This document shows, piece by piece, positions 8,637 to 16,697 of a stretch of DNA of 64,000 nucleotides. The position numbers and the translations under genes are program-made. The notes beneath the pieces were generated by a model. That model saw only the letters and a program-made list of their open reading frames with translations, made no database searches and had not been told where the DNA came from. Source of the DNA: Vallicoccus soli (GTDB taxonomy: Bacteria; Actinomycetota; Actinomycetes; Motilibacterales; Motilibacteraceae); assembly GCF_003594885.1 (NCBI RefSeq), contig NZ_QZEZ01000001.1, forward strand, positions 310,001 through 374,000, read 5' to 3'. Numbering within the stretch: position 1 is the stretch's first letter; each line of letters starts with the position of its first letter.

Positions 8637-9601
8637 GCGGCTACCGCTCGCCCCTGCTCGCCCGCCCGGGCGCCGTCGAGGCCGACCCGCCGGACTCCGG
8701 CGTCGCGTCGCACTACGGCGACCCCTTCGTCGAGCAGCGCCGCCTCGAGGCCGGCGAGGGCCTCGTCGACCTCTCGCACCGGCCGGTCGTGCGCGTCGCG
8801 GGCCCGGACCGGCTCACCTGGCTGCACTCGCTCACCACCCAGCACCTCGAGCGCCTGGCCCCCGGCGAGGGGACGACGGCGCTGGTGCTCAGCCCGCACG
8901 GGCACGTCGAGCACCACCTCGCGCTCGTCGACGACGGCGAGGCGGTCTGGGCGCACCTCGAGCCGGGGACCGCCGAGGGCCTCGTCCGCTTCCTCACGAC
9001 GATGCGGTTCTGGTCGCAGGTCGAGGTCGAGGACGTCACCGACCGCTTCGCGGTGGTGTGGGAGCCGGTCGCCGAGCCCCGCCCGCCGCACACCACCCGC
9101 GTCGAGCCCCCCTCGCGCGACGGCTCGCCCTTCGGCCGCGACGTGCTCGTGCCCCGCGACGAGCTGCCCGCGTACGCCGAGGGCCGCCCGCTCGCCGGCA
9201 CCTGGGCGCTCGAGGCGCTGCGCATCGCCGCGGCCCGCCCGCGCCTCGGCCTCGAGACCGACCACCGCACGATCCCGCACGAGCTCGACTGGCTGCGCGA
9301 GGCCGTGCACCTGGACAAGGGGTGCTACCGCGGGCAGGAGACCGTCGCCCGCGTGCACAACCTCGGCCGGCCCCCGCGCCGCCTCGTGCTGCTGCACCTC
9401 GACGGCTCGGTGGAGCACCTGCCGGCCACCGGCGACGACGTCGTCCTCGACGGGCGCGCGGTCGGGCGCGTCACCAGCGCCGCCCGCCACCACGAGCTCG
9501 GCCCGGTCGCGCTCGCCGTGGTCAAGCGCAACGTCCCCGTGGACGCCCCCCTCCTCGCCGGCGGCGTCAGCGCCGCCCAGGAGGTCGTCGTCCCGGCCTG
9601 A
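8633..9601 (+). CDS. ygfZ: YgfZ/GcvT-like folate-binding Fe-S maintenance protein
   Basis: A 322-aa aminomethyltransferase-fold protein of the YgfZ/COG0354 family, which binds folate and supports assembly or repair of Fe-S enzymes. The diagnostic motif KGCYRGQETVARVHNLG (about 229-245) contains the conserved Cys. Other GcvT-like parts are DRLTWLHSLTTQHL and the C-terminal beta-barrel VVLDGRAVGRVTSAA. GTG 8633 overlaps the nur stop by 4 nt (GTGA), so expression is coupled to the metalloregulator. The 3' side is followed by an array of intergenic repeats at 9613-9694. Confidence 0.92.
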   Translation: MSGYRSPLLARPGAVEADPPDSGVASHYGDPFVEQRRLEAGEGLVDLSHRPVVRVAGPDRLTWLHSLTTQHLERLAPGEGTTALVLSPHGHVEHHLALVDDGEAVWAHLEPGTAEGLVRFLTTMRFWSQVEVEDVTDRFAVVWEPVAEPRPPHTTRVEPPSRDGSPFGRDVLVPRDELPAYAEGRPLAGTWALEALRIAAARPRLGLETDHRTIPHELDWLREAVHLDKGCYRGQETVARVHNLGRPPRRLVLLHLDGSVEHLPATGDDVVLDGRAVGRVTSAARHHELGPVALAVVKRNVPVDAPLLAGGVSAAQEVVVPA

Positions 9602-9612
9602 GCCCGGCCAGG

Positions 9613-9694
9613 TGCATGATCGTGGCCGAGGAACTGCATGATCGCGGCCGAGGAGATGCATGATCGCGGCCACGAGGACGGCCGCGATCATGCA
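9613..9694. repeat. 22-bp-period repeat array ending in an inverted copy
   Basis: TGCATGATCGTGGC or TGCATGATCGCGGC occurs at 9613, 9635 and 9657, exactly 22 nt apart. A fourth copy at 9680-9694 is inverted. The third and fourth copies form a perfect 15-bp stem (9657-9671 with 9680-9694) around an 8-nt loop, midway between the convergent ygfZ and dtd genes. The array may double as a bidirectional terminator. Confidence 0.88.
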
Positions 9695-9728
9695 GCTCCC
9701 CGGCGACGACCGTGCAGCCGGAGCGGCC

Positions 9729-10154
9729 TCACACCTCCACGAGCAGGGTGAGGGGGCCGTCGTTGACGAGGGCGACCTGCATGTCGGCGCCGAAGACGCC
9801 GGTCTCGACGTGCGCGCCGAGGTCGCGCAGGGCGGCGACGACGGCGTCGACGAGGGGCTCGGCCACCTCGCCGGGGGCGGCGGCGGACCAGGTGGGGCGC
9901 CGGCCCCTGCGCGTGTCGCCGTACAGCGTGAACTGGCTGACGACGAGCAGCGGGGCGCCGAGGTCGGCGCAGGAGCGCTCGCCGGGCAGCACGCGCAGGC
10001 CGTGCACCTTCTCCGCGAGCCGCCGGGCCGTCGCCGCGTCGTCGGCGTGGGTGACCCCGACGAGGACGAGCAGCGCCGGGCCCTCGACGGCGCCGACGAC
10101 CGACCCGCCGACGCTCACGCTCGCCGACGCCACCCGCTGCACCACCGCCCGCAC
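9729..10154 (-). CDS. dtd: D-aminoacyl-tRNA deacylase
   Basis: A 141-aa DTD that hydrolyses D-aminoacyl-tRNAs as proofreading. The hallmark motifs are present: [13 protein letters not shown] at the N-terminus, [12 protein letters not shown] (the SQFTLY active-site motif, about 77-88) and, at the C-terminus, [20 protein letters not shown] (the NxGP motif with the usual Asp inserted). Length is normal for the family (about 145 aa). GTG at 10154 has GGAGG just upstream. It is divergent from the beta-keto acid cleavage enzyme and convergent with ygfZ. Confidence 0.95.
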   Translation of the reverse strand: MRAVVQRVASASVSVGGSVVGAVEGPALLVLVGVTHADDAATARRLAEKVHGLRVLPGERSCADLGAPLLVVSQFTLYGDTRRGRRPTWSAAAPGEVAEPLVDAVVAALRDLGAHVETGVFGADMQVALVNDGPLTLLVEV

Positions 10155-10190
10155 GGCGCCGATCCTCCCGGACGTGGCACGATGCCCGCC

Positions 10191-11066
10191 ATGGCAGGGG
10201 GGACCGGACGTGCGCCGCGCGCGACGCTCATCACCGTCGCGCCGACCGGCGCCGAGACGGCCAAGGCCGACTGCCCGGCGCTCCCGGTGACGCTCGACGA
10301 GCTCGTGGCGACCGCGGTGGCCTGCGAGGCGGCCGGCGCCGCCGTGGTGCACGTGCACGTGCGCGGGGCCGACACCCGCCCGACGCTGGACCCGGTGGTC
10401 CTGCGCGACACCGTCGACGCGCTGCGCGAGCGCACCTCGCTCGTCGTGCAGCTCTCCACGGGCGGCAGCGTGCGGGACGGCTACGACGCCCGCCTCGCCG
10501 TGCTCGACGCGCAGCCGGACGCCTGCTCGCTCACCACCGGCACCGTCGACTTCGGCGACGACGTGTTCCTCAACCCGTGGCCGTTCGTGAGCGAGCTCTA
10601 CCGCCGGTCGCAGGACGCGGGCGTCGTCCCGGAGTTCGAGCTGTTCGACCTCGGCCACGTCGAGCGCCTGCACCGGTTGCTCGACGGGCACGGGGCGCCG
10701 CACGGCGGCCACGTGCACTGCGACCTCGTCATGGGGGTCCCGGGCGGCATGCCCGGCACCGCCGCGGCGCTCGTGGCGGCCGTCCAGGCGCTGCCGCAGG
10801 GCGCGACCTGGTCGGCGACGGGCATCGGCCGCACGACGCTGCCCGTGGCGCTCGCGGCCCTCAGTGCGGGCGGGCACCTGCGGGTGGGCATGGAGGACAC
10901 GCTGAGCTTCGGCCCGCGCCGGCCGGTGCGCGACAACGCCGAGCTCGTGGAGCGGGCCGCCCGGCTCGCGGAGCTCGCGCAGCGCCCGGCGATGGCGCCG
11001 GCCGAGGCGCGCGGGATGCTCGGCATCGAGGACAGGACCACAGCGATCCAGGGGGGCGCGCGATGA
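10191..11066 (+). CDS. Beta-keto acid cleavage enzyme (BKACE, DUF849)
   Basis: A 291-aa TIM-barrel enzyme of the BKACE family, which condenses a beta-keto acid with acetyl-CoA and splits it into a CoA ester and acetoacetate (founding member Kce in lysine fermentation). The zinc-binding His-x-His is seen in [12 protein letters not shown], and a second [16 protein letters not shown] segment lines the active site. [19 protein letters not shown] near the C-terminus is also typical. The natural substrate cannot be deduced. ATG 10191 is chosen; ATG 10182 is in frame. CACGAT at 10178-10183 lies 7 nt before 10191. Its stop overlaps the rsiG start, an unexpected partner. Confidence 0.9.
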   Translation: MAGGTGRAPRATLITVAPTGAETAKADCPALPVTLDELVATAVACEAAGAAVVHVHVRGADTRPTLDPVVLRDTVDALRERTSLVVQLSTGGSVRDGYDARLAVLDAQPDACSLTTGTVDFGDDVFLNPWPFVSELYRRSQDAGVVPEFELFDLGHVERLHRLLDGHGAPHGGHVHCDLVMGVPGGMPGTAAALVAAVQALPQGATWSATGIGRTTLPVALAALSAGGHLRVGMEDTLSFGPRRPVRDNAELVERAARLAELAQRPAMAPAEARGMLGIEDRTTAIQGGAR

Positions 11067-11647
11067 CCGATCCGATGCCGGGGGGCCGCCGGCGCATCGA
11101 CCGGGTGCTCGGCGAGGGCTTCCTCGAGGGGCTGGCCGACCTGCCGCTGCAGGAGGTGCGCGAGCGCCGCCGCGAGGCGGAGCAGGAGGAGGCCGACCTC
11201 TCGTACGTGCGCCGGATGCTCCAGGGCCGCTCGGACATCCTGCGCGCGGAGATCGCCCGCCGTGCCGGCGGGAGCCACGTCGGCGGCGCCGGCGGCGACG
11301 AGGAGCTCGTGCGCCGCCTGACCGAGGTCCTCACCGACGCCCCGCGCGGGGACCAGCGCCAGCGCAGCGACCACGGCCTCGGCCGCTTCCTGTCCGTGGA
11401 GCCGAGCCGGGTCGACGAGCACCGCCGCGAGGTCGAGCAGGTCGTCGCCGACGTGGGCATCTCGGACGTCACGGGGGCGAGCGACGAGGAGCTGCGCGCG
11501 GCCCTGGCGCGCGTCGAGGACTTCGAGCACCGGGTGTCGGCGAGCCGGCGCCGGGTGCAGGAGGCCATGGACGCCTGCACCGCGGAGGTCGCCCGCCGCT
11601 ACACCGAGGGCCAGGCGCGCGTCGACGACCTGCTGCCCGAGCGGTGA
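11063..11647 (+). CDS. rsiG: RsiG-type c-di-GMP-dependent anti-sigma factor
   Basis: The 194-aa predicted helical protein carries two perfect copies of the RsiG signature E(x3)S(x2)R(x3)Q(x3)D: E43-S47-R50-Q54-D58 ([16 protein letters not shown]) and E155-S159-R162-Q166-D170 ([16 protein letters not shown]). In Streptomyces, RsiG uses these helices to hold a partly intercalated c-di-GMP dimer and to bind and inhibit the sporulation/flagellar-type sigma factor WhiG. Two copies in one chain match the Streptomyces form rather than the single-motif Rubrobacter form. ATG 11063 overlaps the upstream stop, and the 3' end overlaps asparaginase. The sigma partner is not in this window. Confidence 0.9.
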   Translation: MTDPMPGGRRRIDRVLGEGFLEGLADLPLQEVRERRREAEQEEADLSYVRRMLQGRSDILRAEIARRAGGSHVGGAGGDEELVRRLTEVLTDAPRGDQRQRSDHGLGRFLSVEPSRVDEHRREVEQVVADVGISDVTGASDEELRAALARVEDFEHRVSASRRRVQEAMDACTAEVARRYTEGQARVDDLLPER

Positions 11648-12609
11648 GCGGCGCCCCCGCGAGCCCCAGCACGGTCGAGGTCGTCCGCTCGGGCGTCGTC
11701 GAGAGCACGCACACCGCGACGGTCGCGGTCCTCGGCGCCGACGGGGCGCTGCTGCACGCCGCGGGGGACGTCGACGCCCCGGTCTTCCCCCGCTCCTCCA
11801 ACAAGCCGCTGCAGGCGGTCGGGCTGCTCGAGGCCGGCCTCGACCTGCCCGACGACCTGCTGGCGCTGGCCTGCGCGAGCCACTCGGGGGAGCCGTACCA
11901 CGTCGCCGGGGTCCGGCGGCTGCTCGCGACGGCGGGCCTGGACGAGTCGGCGCTGCGCACCCCGCCGGACCTGCCGCTCGACCGCGAGGCGGCCACCCGG
12001 CTGCTGCGCGCCGGCGGCGGGCGCGACCCGGTGCTCATGAACTGCTCCGGCAAGCACGCCGGGATGCTCGCGGCGTGCGTCGCCGCCGGGTGGCCCACGG
12101 GGTCGTACCTCGACGCCGACCACCCGCTGCAGCGCGGCCTGCGCGCGGCGGTGGAGCGCCTCACCGGCGAGCCGGTGGCGGCGGTGGGCGTCGACGGGTG
12201 CGGCGCGCCGCTCTTCGCCGTCGGCACCGCCGGCCTGGCCCGCGGGTTCGCCGCGCTGGCCACCGCGCCCGAGGGCACCCCGGAGCACCGCGTCGCCCGC
12301 GCGATGACCGCGCACCCCGAGCTGGTCGGCGGCACCGGCCGCGACGTCACCCGCGCCATGCGGGCGGTCCCCGGCCTCGTCGCCAAGGACGGCGCCGAGG
12401 GCGTGTACGCCGCGGGCCTCGCCTCCGGCGCGGCCGTCGCGCTCAAGGTCCACGACGGCGCGGAGCGGGCCCGGCCGGGCCTGCTGGTGGCGGCGCTGCG
12501 CCGGGCCGGGCTGCCGGACGGTACGGACGGGACCGCCCTCGACGCCGTCGCGCACGTGCCGGTCCTGGGGCACGGGCGCCCCGTGGGCGAGGTGCGCGCC
12601 GCGCTCTGA
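11644..12609 (+). CDS. Asparaginase II family protein
   Basis: A 321-aa protein of the PF06089 L-asparaginase II family, which hydrolyses asparagine to aspartate and ammonia in characterised members and is unrelated to the classical type I/II fold. Conserved blocks are FPRSSNKPLQAVGLLEAG (about 40-57), LACASHSGEPYHV, MNCSGKHAGMLAACVAAGW and VGVDGCGAPLFAVGT. GTG 11644 overlaps the rsiG stop by 4 nt. Whether a signalling protein between two metabolic enzymes has meaning, or is only read-through packing, is unknown. The following 158 nt have no gene, only a TCCGGC/GCCGGA hairpin at 12650-12669. Confidence 0.9.
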   Translation: MSGAPASPSTVEVVRSGVVESTHTATVAVLGADGALLHAAGDVDAPVFPRSSNKPLQAVGLLEAGLDLPDDLLALACASHSGEPYHVAGVRRLLATAGLDESALRTPPDLPLDREAATRLLRAGGGRDPVLMNCSGKHAGMLAACVAAGWPTGSYLDADHPLQRGLRAAVERLTGEPVAAVGVDGCGAPLFAVGTAGLARGFAALATAPEGTPEHRVARAMTAHPELVGGTGRDVTRAMRAVPGLVAKDGAEGVYAAGLASGAAVALKVHDGAERARPGLLVAALRRAGLPDGTDGTALDAVAHVPVLGHGRPVGEVRAAL

Positions 12610-12767
12610 GGCGTCGGCGCGGACCCGCGACCACCCCGCCGGTGCGATCTCCGGCACACGCTTGCCGGAACGCTGGCGGGAGCGGTCCCGGCGTGGTGTC
12701 CTGGTGCCGTGCGCGGTGGGCGCGCACCTCGGCACGGGGGCCGGGTCCGTCCAGCAGGAGGCGCCCC

Positions 12768-13262
12768 GTGGCCCGTACCGTGCTCGTCCGCCACGCCCTC
12801 GCCGGCGACAAGGCCCGCTGGGCCGGCGACGACGCGCTCCGCCCGCTCGAGCCCGCGGGCGCGGCGCAGGCGCTGCAGCTCGTCCCGCTGCTCGGCGCCG
12901 TGCCCGTGCGCCGGGTCCTGACGAGCCCGCTGGTGCGCTGCCGCCGGACCGTCGAGCCGCTGGCCGCCGCGCGGGGGCTCGCGGTCGAGGAGCACGCGGC
13001 GCTGCGCCCGGACGCGCGCGTCGGCGACGTCCTCGCGCTGCTGCGGAGCCCGGGCGCCGCCGGCGCGCTGGTGTGCACGCACGGGGAGGTCCTCGTCGCC
13101 CTCGGGCTCGCGTGGTCGCACGGCGAGCCGGAGAAGGGCGGCGCCTGGCTCGTGGAGCACCCGCTCCAGGCGGGGGCGACGCCGGTCCGCGTGCTCCCCG
13201 CCCCCGCCGCGCCCCTCGTGCCGGGGCCCCGGGCGGAGCAGCGTCAGGCGGTCGCCGGGTAG
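12768..13262 (+). CDS. SixA-type histidine phosphatase
   Basis: A 164-aa member of the histidine phosphatase superfamily, short SixA branch. The N-terminal TVLVRHALAGDKARW contains the RHA(G) catalytic His, a second arginine sits in LTSPLVRCRRTVEPL, and the C-terminal catalytic His is in LVCTHGEVL. SixA dephosphorylates His on phosphocarrier or phosphotransfer proteins in E. coli; targets here are unknown. GTG 12768 has CAGGAGG about 7 nt upstream. Its 3' end overlaps the convergent DUF3152 gene by 19 nt. Confidence 0.85.
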   Translation: MARTVLVRHALAGDKARWAGDDALRPLEPAGAAQALQLVPLLGAVPVRRVLTSPLVRCRRTVEPLAAARGLAVEEHAALRPDARVGDVLALLRSPGAAGALVCTHGEVLVALGLAWSHGEPEKGGAWLVEHPLQAGATPVRVLPAPAAPLVPGPRAEQRQAVAG

Positions 13263-14134
13263 GGGTTCGCCCGGCAGCCCTCGAGGCTCTTGGTCTGCTG
13301 CACCATGACCGGCGCGGGCGCGCCCGGCTCCGGGCAGCCCACGTGGTGCCGCCCGAGGCCGTGCCCGACCTCGTGGGCGACGAGGTAGCGGCGGTACCCC
13401 TCGAGGTCGTCCCCGTAGGTCTCCGAGCCCCGGCCCCAGCGCAGCGCGTTGATGACCGCGCGCTCGCCGTTCCAGCACGAGACGCGCCCGTACGTCAGCA
13501 GCGGCGCGCAGAGCTCGTCCGTGCGGTCGGGCGAGGCGAGGGTGACCGTGAGGTCGGCCGCGCCGCGGTCGGCGACCTGCACGAACCGCACGCCGAGCAC
13601 CCCCTGCCAGCCGCGCTCGTCGACGAGGATCTCGTGCACCGCACGGGCGAAGCGGGCGCCGTCGAAGGGCAGCCCGCGCTCCACCTCGACCGCGTACCGG
13701 ACGGTGTCGCCGTCCTCGACCGTCGCCGGCAGGTCGAGCCCGTACGTCCCCAGCGACCCGCCGGCGGACCGCGGCACCTCGACGGGCCGGTCCTGCGTCC
13801 ACGGGGTCGGCGCCGGGCGCGGCGCCCGGGCCGCCGGGGTCGTCCGCGCCGTCGGCGGGGGCGCGGTGGCGGTGGGTCCGGCCGCGGGCGAGGTGCCGCT
13901 GGTCCCGACGAGGGCGGCGGGCGCGTCCTCGTCGCCGCCCGCGGCGCGCACCCCCGCGGTCACGACGAGCCCGGCCGCGACGAGCCCGGCCAGCACGCCG
14001 AGCCGCCGGCGCCGGTACACCGCGGCCGAGGGCCGTCCCGGCCGGCGCCGCCCGGGGGCTCCGGGTGCGGAGGGCGCGGGGCGGGGCGTCGGGCGGGGCG
14101 TCGGGCGGGGCGTCGGGTCGGCGGGGTCCGGCAC
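13244..14134 (-). CDS. DUF3152 secreted metalloprotease-like protein
   Basis: A 296-aa membrane-anchored exported protein. The first 35 residues are Pro/Arg-rich with repeated TPRP units, followed by an anchor (LGVLAGLVAAGLVVTAGV) and a Thr/Pro/Ala-rich linker. The C-terminal domain (about 115-296) has a zincin motif HEVGHGLGRHH with a further downstream Met (PVMVQQ), in metzincin style. Cys residues (ELCAPLL, VSCWNGERAVI, VGCPEPG, EGCRANPYP) suggest disulfides. The family is found in actinobacteria without an assigned substrate. ATG 14134 starts 9 nt after the exonuclease III stop on the same strand. Confidence 0.85.
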   Translation of the reverse strand: MPDPADPTPRPTPRPTPRPAPSAPGAPGRRRPGRPSAAVYRRRRLGVLAGLVAAGLVVTAGVRAAGGDEDAPAALVGTSGTSPAAGPTATAPPPTARTTPAARAPRPAPTPWTQDRPVEVPRSAGGSLGTYGLDLPATVEDGDTVRYAVEVERGLPFDGARFARAVHEILVDERGWQGVLGVRFVQVADRGAADLTVTLASPDRTDELCAPLLTYGRVSCWNGERAVINALRWGRGSETYGDDLEGYRRYLVAHEVGHGLGRHHVGCPEPGAPAPVMVQQTKSLEGCRANPYPATA

Positions 14135-14143
14135 GGGGCCAGG

Positions 14144-14953
14144 CTAGGCGGGCGGCGCCGCGGGGTCCGGCAGCGGCGCGTCGAGCGCGAGGTCCACCAC
14201 GACCGGGGCGTGGTCCGAGGGCCCCTTGCCCTTGCGGGCCTCCCGGTCGACGTACGCGTCGCGCACCGCGGCGGTGAAGGCGCCGTCGCCGTAGACGAGG
14301 TCGATGCGCATCCCGAGGTCCTTGTGGAACATGCCGGCCCGGTAGTCCCAGTAGGTGAAGGGGTGCGGCCCCTTGCCGGGGCGCGGGACGACGTCGCCGA
14401 GGCCCAGGGCGCGCAGCCGGCCCAGCGCCTCGCGCTCGGGCGGGGTGACGTGGGTGGACTGCGCGAACGCGGCCGCGTCCCAGACGTCGGCGTCCGTCGG
14501 CGCGACGTTGAAGTCGCCGAGGACCGCGAGCGGGCGCGGGCCGAGCTCGGCCGCGAGGGTGGCGCGCAGCGCCTCGAGCCAGGCGAGCTTGTACGCGTAG
14601 TGCGGGTGCCCCGGCTCGCGCCCGTTCGGCACGTAGACGGACCACAGCCGCACCCCGCCGCAGGTCGCGCCCACCGCCCGCGCCTCGGGGTCGGGGAAGC
14701 CGGGCTCGTCGTCGAGGCCGCGCCGCACGTCCTCGAGCCCCACCCGGCTCAGCAGGGCGACGCCGTTCCAGCGCGACGTGCCGTGCGCCGCCGTGGCGTA
14801 GCCGAGCTCGGCGACCTGCTCGGCCGGGAACGCGTCGGCCGCGCACTTGGTCTCCTGCAGGCAGACCACGTCGGGCGCGGCCTCCTGCAGCCAGCCGAGC
14901 AGGCGGGGCAGGCGGGCGCCGACGCTGTTGACGTTCCAGGTCGCGACGCGCAC
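14144..14953 (-). CDS. xth: Exodeoxyribonuclease III (AP endonuclease)
   Basis: A 269-aa EEP-fold nuclease that cuts DNA at abasic sites and has 3'-exonuclease activity. Motifs in order: VATWNVNSV (N-terminal), VVCLQETKCAADAFP (metal-binding Glu), VYVPNGREPGHPHYAYKL, LAVLGDFNVAPTDADVWD (catalytic Asp/Asn), RIDLVYGD and the terminal GPSDHAPVVVDL with catalytic Asp-His. All expected catalytic residues are present. GTG 14953 starts 4 nt after the epimerase stop, making an epimerase-xth-DUF3152 minus-strand unit. Confidence 0.95.
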   Translation of the reverse strand: MRVATWNVNSVGARLPRLLGWLQEAAPDVVCLQETKCAADAFPAEQVAELGYATAAHGTSRWNGVALLSRVGLEDVRRGLDDEPGFPDPEARAVGATCGGVRLWSVYVPNGREPGHPHYAYKLAWLEALRATLAAELGPRPLAVLGDFNVAPTDADVWDAAAFAQSTHVTPPEREALGRLRALGLGDVVPRPGKGPHPFTYWDYRAGMFHKDLGMRIDLVYGDGAFTAAVRDAYVDREARKGKGPSDHAPVVVDLALDAPLPDPAAPPA

Positions 14954-14957
14954 CCGC

Positions 14958-16037
14958 TCAGGTCTCCTTCCGGGTCGCCTTCGGCGCCGAGCGCACGGCC
15001 CGGGCCAGCTCGTCGAGGACGCGCCGCGGGCGCAGGACGGGGCTCGTCGTGCCCGCGCCGGCGCCCATCGCGGCGACCGCCTCCGCGAGCGCGCTGCGCG
15101 CGTCGGTGGCGGGCTCCCAGCCGAGCACCTCCCGGGCGCGGGCGGCCTCGAGCAGCGGCACGGCGAAGGCGAGGTCGATCCAGCCGGGGTCGAGGGGCTG
15201 CAGCCGGGCCTGCCAGGCGGCGGCCGCGGCGGCGCGCACCACCGGGTACGGCACGTGCACGGCACGGGCCCCCAGCACCTCGGCGATGAGGTCGCGGGTC
15301 ACCGGCGGGTCGGCGACGAGGTTGAAGGCGCCCTCCGCCCGGCGCTCGAGCACCCGCACGAGCGCGTCGGCGACGTCGTCGGTGTGCACCGCCTGGAAGA
15401 CCAGCGAGCGGTCCAGCGGCAGCACCGGCACGTGCCGCACGACGGACGACGGGACCCAGGCCGGCAGGCCGTACCGGAGCAGCGCCGAGCCCGCGGCGCC
15501 CTGCAGGACGATCCCGGGGCGCATCCGCGCGATGCGCAGCCGCTCGTCGTCGGGCCGGTCCGCCTCGTCGCGCTCGACCTCGTCGAGCAGGCGCTCCACG
15601 GCGACCTTGTGCCGGCTGTACGCCAGCGAGGAGACCCCGCCGGTCGGCCACGCCTCGTCGACGCGGCGGTCGTCCGGGCCGGGGGAGTACGCCCCGAGCG
15701 AGGACAGGTGCACCAGGTGCGGCACGCCCGCGCGGCGCACGGCCTGCACGACCGCCCGGCTGCCGCCGACGCCGACCCGCTCGAGGTACGCGGTGTCGTG
15801 CGAGGGCTGGAAGAGCCACGCCAGGTGGACGACGGCGTCGGCCCCCTCGACGACCTCCCGCAGCCGCGACGCCGCCGAGGCGTCGCCGAGGTCCAGGGCG
15901 TGCCAGGTCGCCCCCTCGTACGGCTCCCCGCCCCGCGGCGGCCGCCGGGCGACCCCCACGACGTCGTGCCCGTCGACCAGCCGGCGCAGCAGCGCCGTGC
16001 CGAGGTTCCCGCTCGCGCCCGTGACGACGACCCGCAC
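14958..16037 (-). CDS. NAD-dependent epimerase/dehydratase (extended SDR)
   Basis: A 359-aa Rossmann-fold protein. The nucleotide-binding motif is VVVTGASGNLGTALLRRL (Gly-x2-Gly-x2-Gly), the Ser of the catalytic triad is in LVHLSSLGAYSPG, and the YSRHK of LAYSRHKVAVERLL supplies Tyr and Lys of the YxxxK pair. GWEP at the C-terminal end is common in this family. The substrate is likely a nucleotide sugar or similar, but nothing nearby identifies it. Start GTG 16037. It heads the minus-strand unit with xth and DUF3152. Confidence 0.88.
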   Translation of the reverse strand: MRVVVTGASGNLGTALLRRLVDGHDVVGVARRPPRGGEPYEGATWHALDLGDASAASRLREVVEGADAVVHLAWLFQPSHDTAYLERVGVGGSRAVVQAVRRAGVPHLVHLSSLGAYSPGPDDRRVDEAWPTGGVSSLAYSRHKVAVERLLDEVERDEADRPDDERLRIARMRPGIVLQGAAGSALLRYGLPAWVPSSVVRHVPVLPLDRSLVFQAVHTDDVADALVRVLERRAEGAFNLVADPPVTRDLIAEVLGARAVHVPYPVVRAAAAAAWQARLQPLDPGWIDLAFAVPLLEAARAREVLGWEPATDARSALAEAVAAMGAGAGTTSPVLRPRRVLDELARAVRSAPKATRKET

Positions 16038-16161
16038 CCGGCTCCTCCTCGCTCCGCTCCCGCGGCTGCCGCACCCGTCCGACCTGTCCCGACCGGCCGC
16101 CCCCTACCCCGCGCGGCGGCGCGGGGAACCGGCCCGCGAGCAACTCCAGCGAGCACGGCGC

Positions 16162-16190
16162 TTGCACGAGCTAGCACGGTGGGGCACCCT
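16162..16190 (+). promoter_or_regulatory. Promoter of HTH-hbhA operon
   Basis: TTGCAC (16162-16167), a 17-nt spacer and CACCCT (16185-16190) lie 6 nt before ATG 16197, implying a leaderless mRNA. Two direct GCGAGCA repeats (16136-16142 and 16149-16155) just upstream are possible binding sites for the regulator itself. Confidence 0.6.
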
Positions 16191-16196
16191 GGGGGC

Positions 16197-16697
16197 ATGG
16201 CGAGGATCGACGTCGGGTCGCTGGGCTCCCTGCAGGGCAGCGTCGGGGACTACATCCGCGAGCAGCGGCGCAGTGCCCAGTGGTCGCTGCGCCAGCTCGC
16301 CGACGCCGCGGGGGTGTCCAACCCCTACCTGAGCCAGATCGAGCGGGGGCTGCGCAAGCCGAGCGCCGAGATCCTCCAGCAGATCGCGAAGGCGCTGCGG
16401 ATCTCGGCGGAGACGCTCTACGTCCGCGCGGGCTTCCTCGAGGAGCGCGAGGGAGGGCACGAGGTCGTCACGGCGATCCTCGCCGACCCCGTCCTCACCC
16501 AGCGCCAGAAGCGCGTCCTGCTCGACATCCACGCCTCGTTCCGCCGCGAGGCGCTGAGCGAGGCCGCCGGGGCCGTCGACGAGCCCACCGCCGACCCCGA
16601 GGACCCCGCCGCCGACCCCGCCGGCCCCGCCGACCCCGCCGGGACCACCGGGACCACCGAGACCACCGAGACCACCGGACCCCTGGAGGACCGATGA
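16197..16697 (+). CDS. XRE-type helix-turn-helix regulator (Rv0474-like)
   Basis: A 166-aa DNA-binding protein. The N-terminal HTH_3 domain spans about 18-75 (DYIREQRRSAQWSLRQLADA, then PYLSQIERGLRKPSAEILQQ). A short middle region follows, and then a disordered acidic tail made of Asp/Pro/Ala and Thr-Glu repeats (GTTETTETTGPLEDR). Gene order HTH-hbhA-DUF2516 matches M. tuberculosis Rv0474-Rv0476. ATG 16197 is supported by the promoter spacing. The stop overlaps the next gene's ATG. It may regulate its own operon; targets are not evident. Confidence 0.85.
   Translation: MARIDVGSLGSLQGSVGDYIREQRRSAQWSLRQLADAAGVSNPYLSQIERGLRKPSAEILQQIAKALRISAETLYVRAGFLEEREGGHEVVTAILADPVLTQRQKRVLLDIHASFRREALSEAAGAVDEPTADPEDPAADPAGPADPAGTTGTTETTETTGPLEDR

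Noticed and set aside
16418-16675. Minus-strand Val/Pro/Ser-rich ORF opposite the HTH gene
   Set aside because: It is the complement of the HTH gene's Asp/Thr-rich tail repeats, with no start signal.
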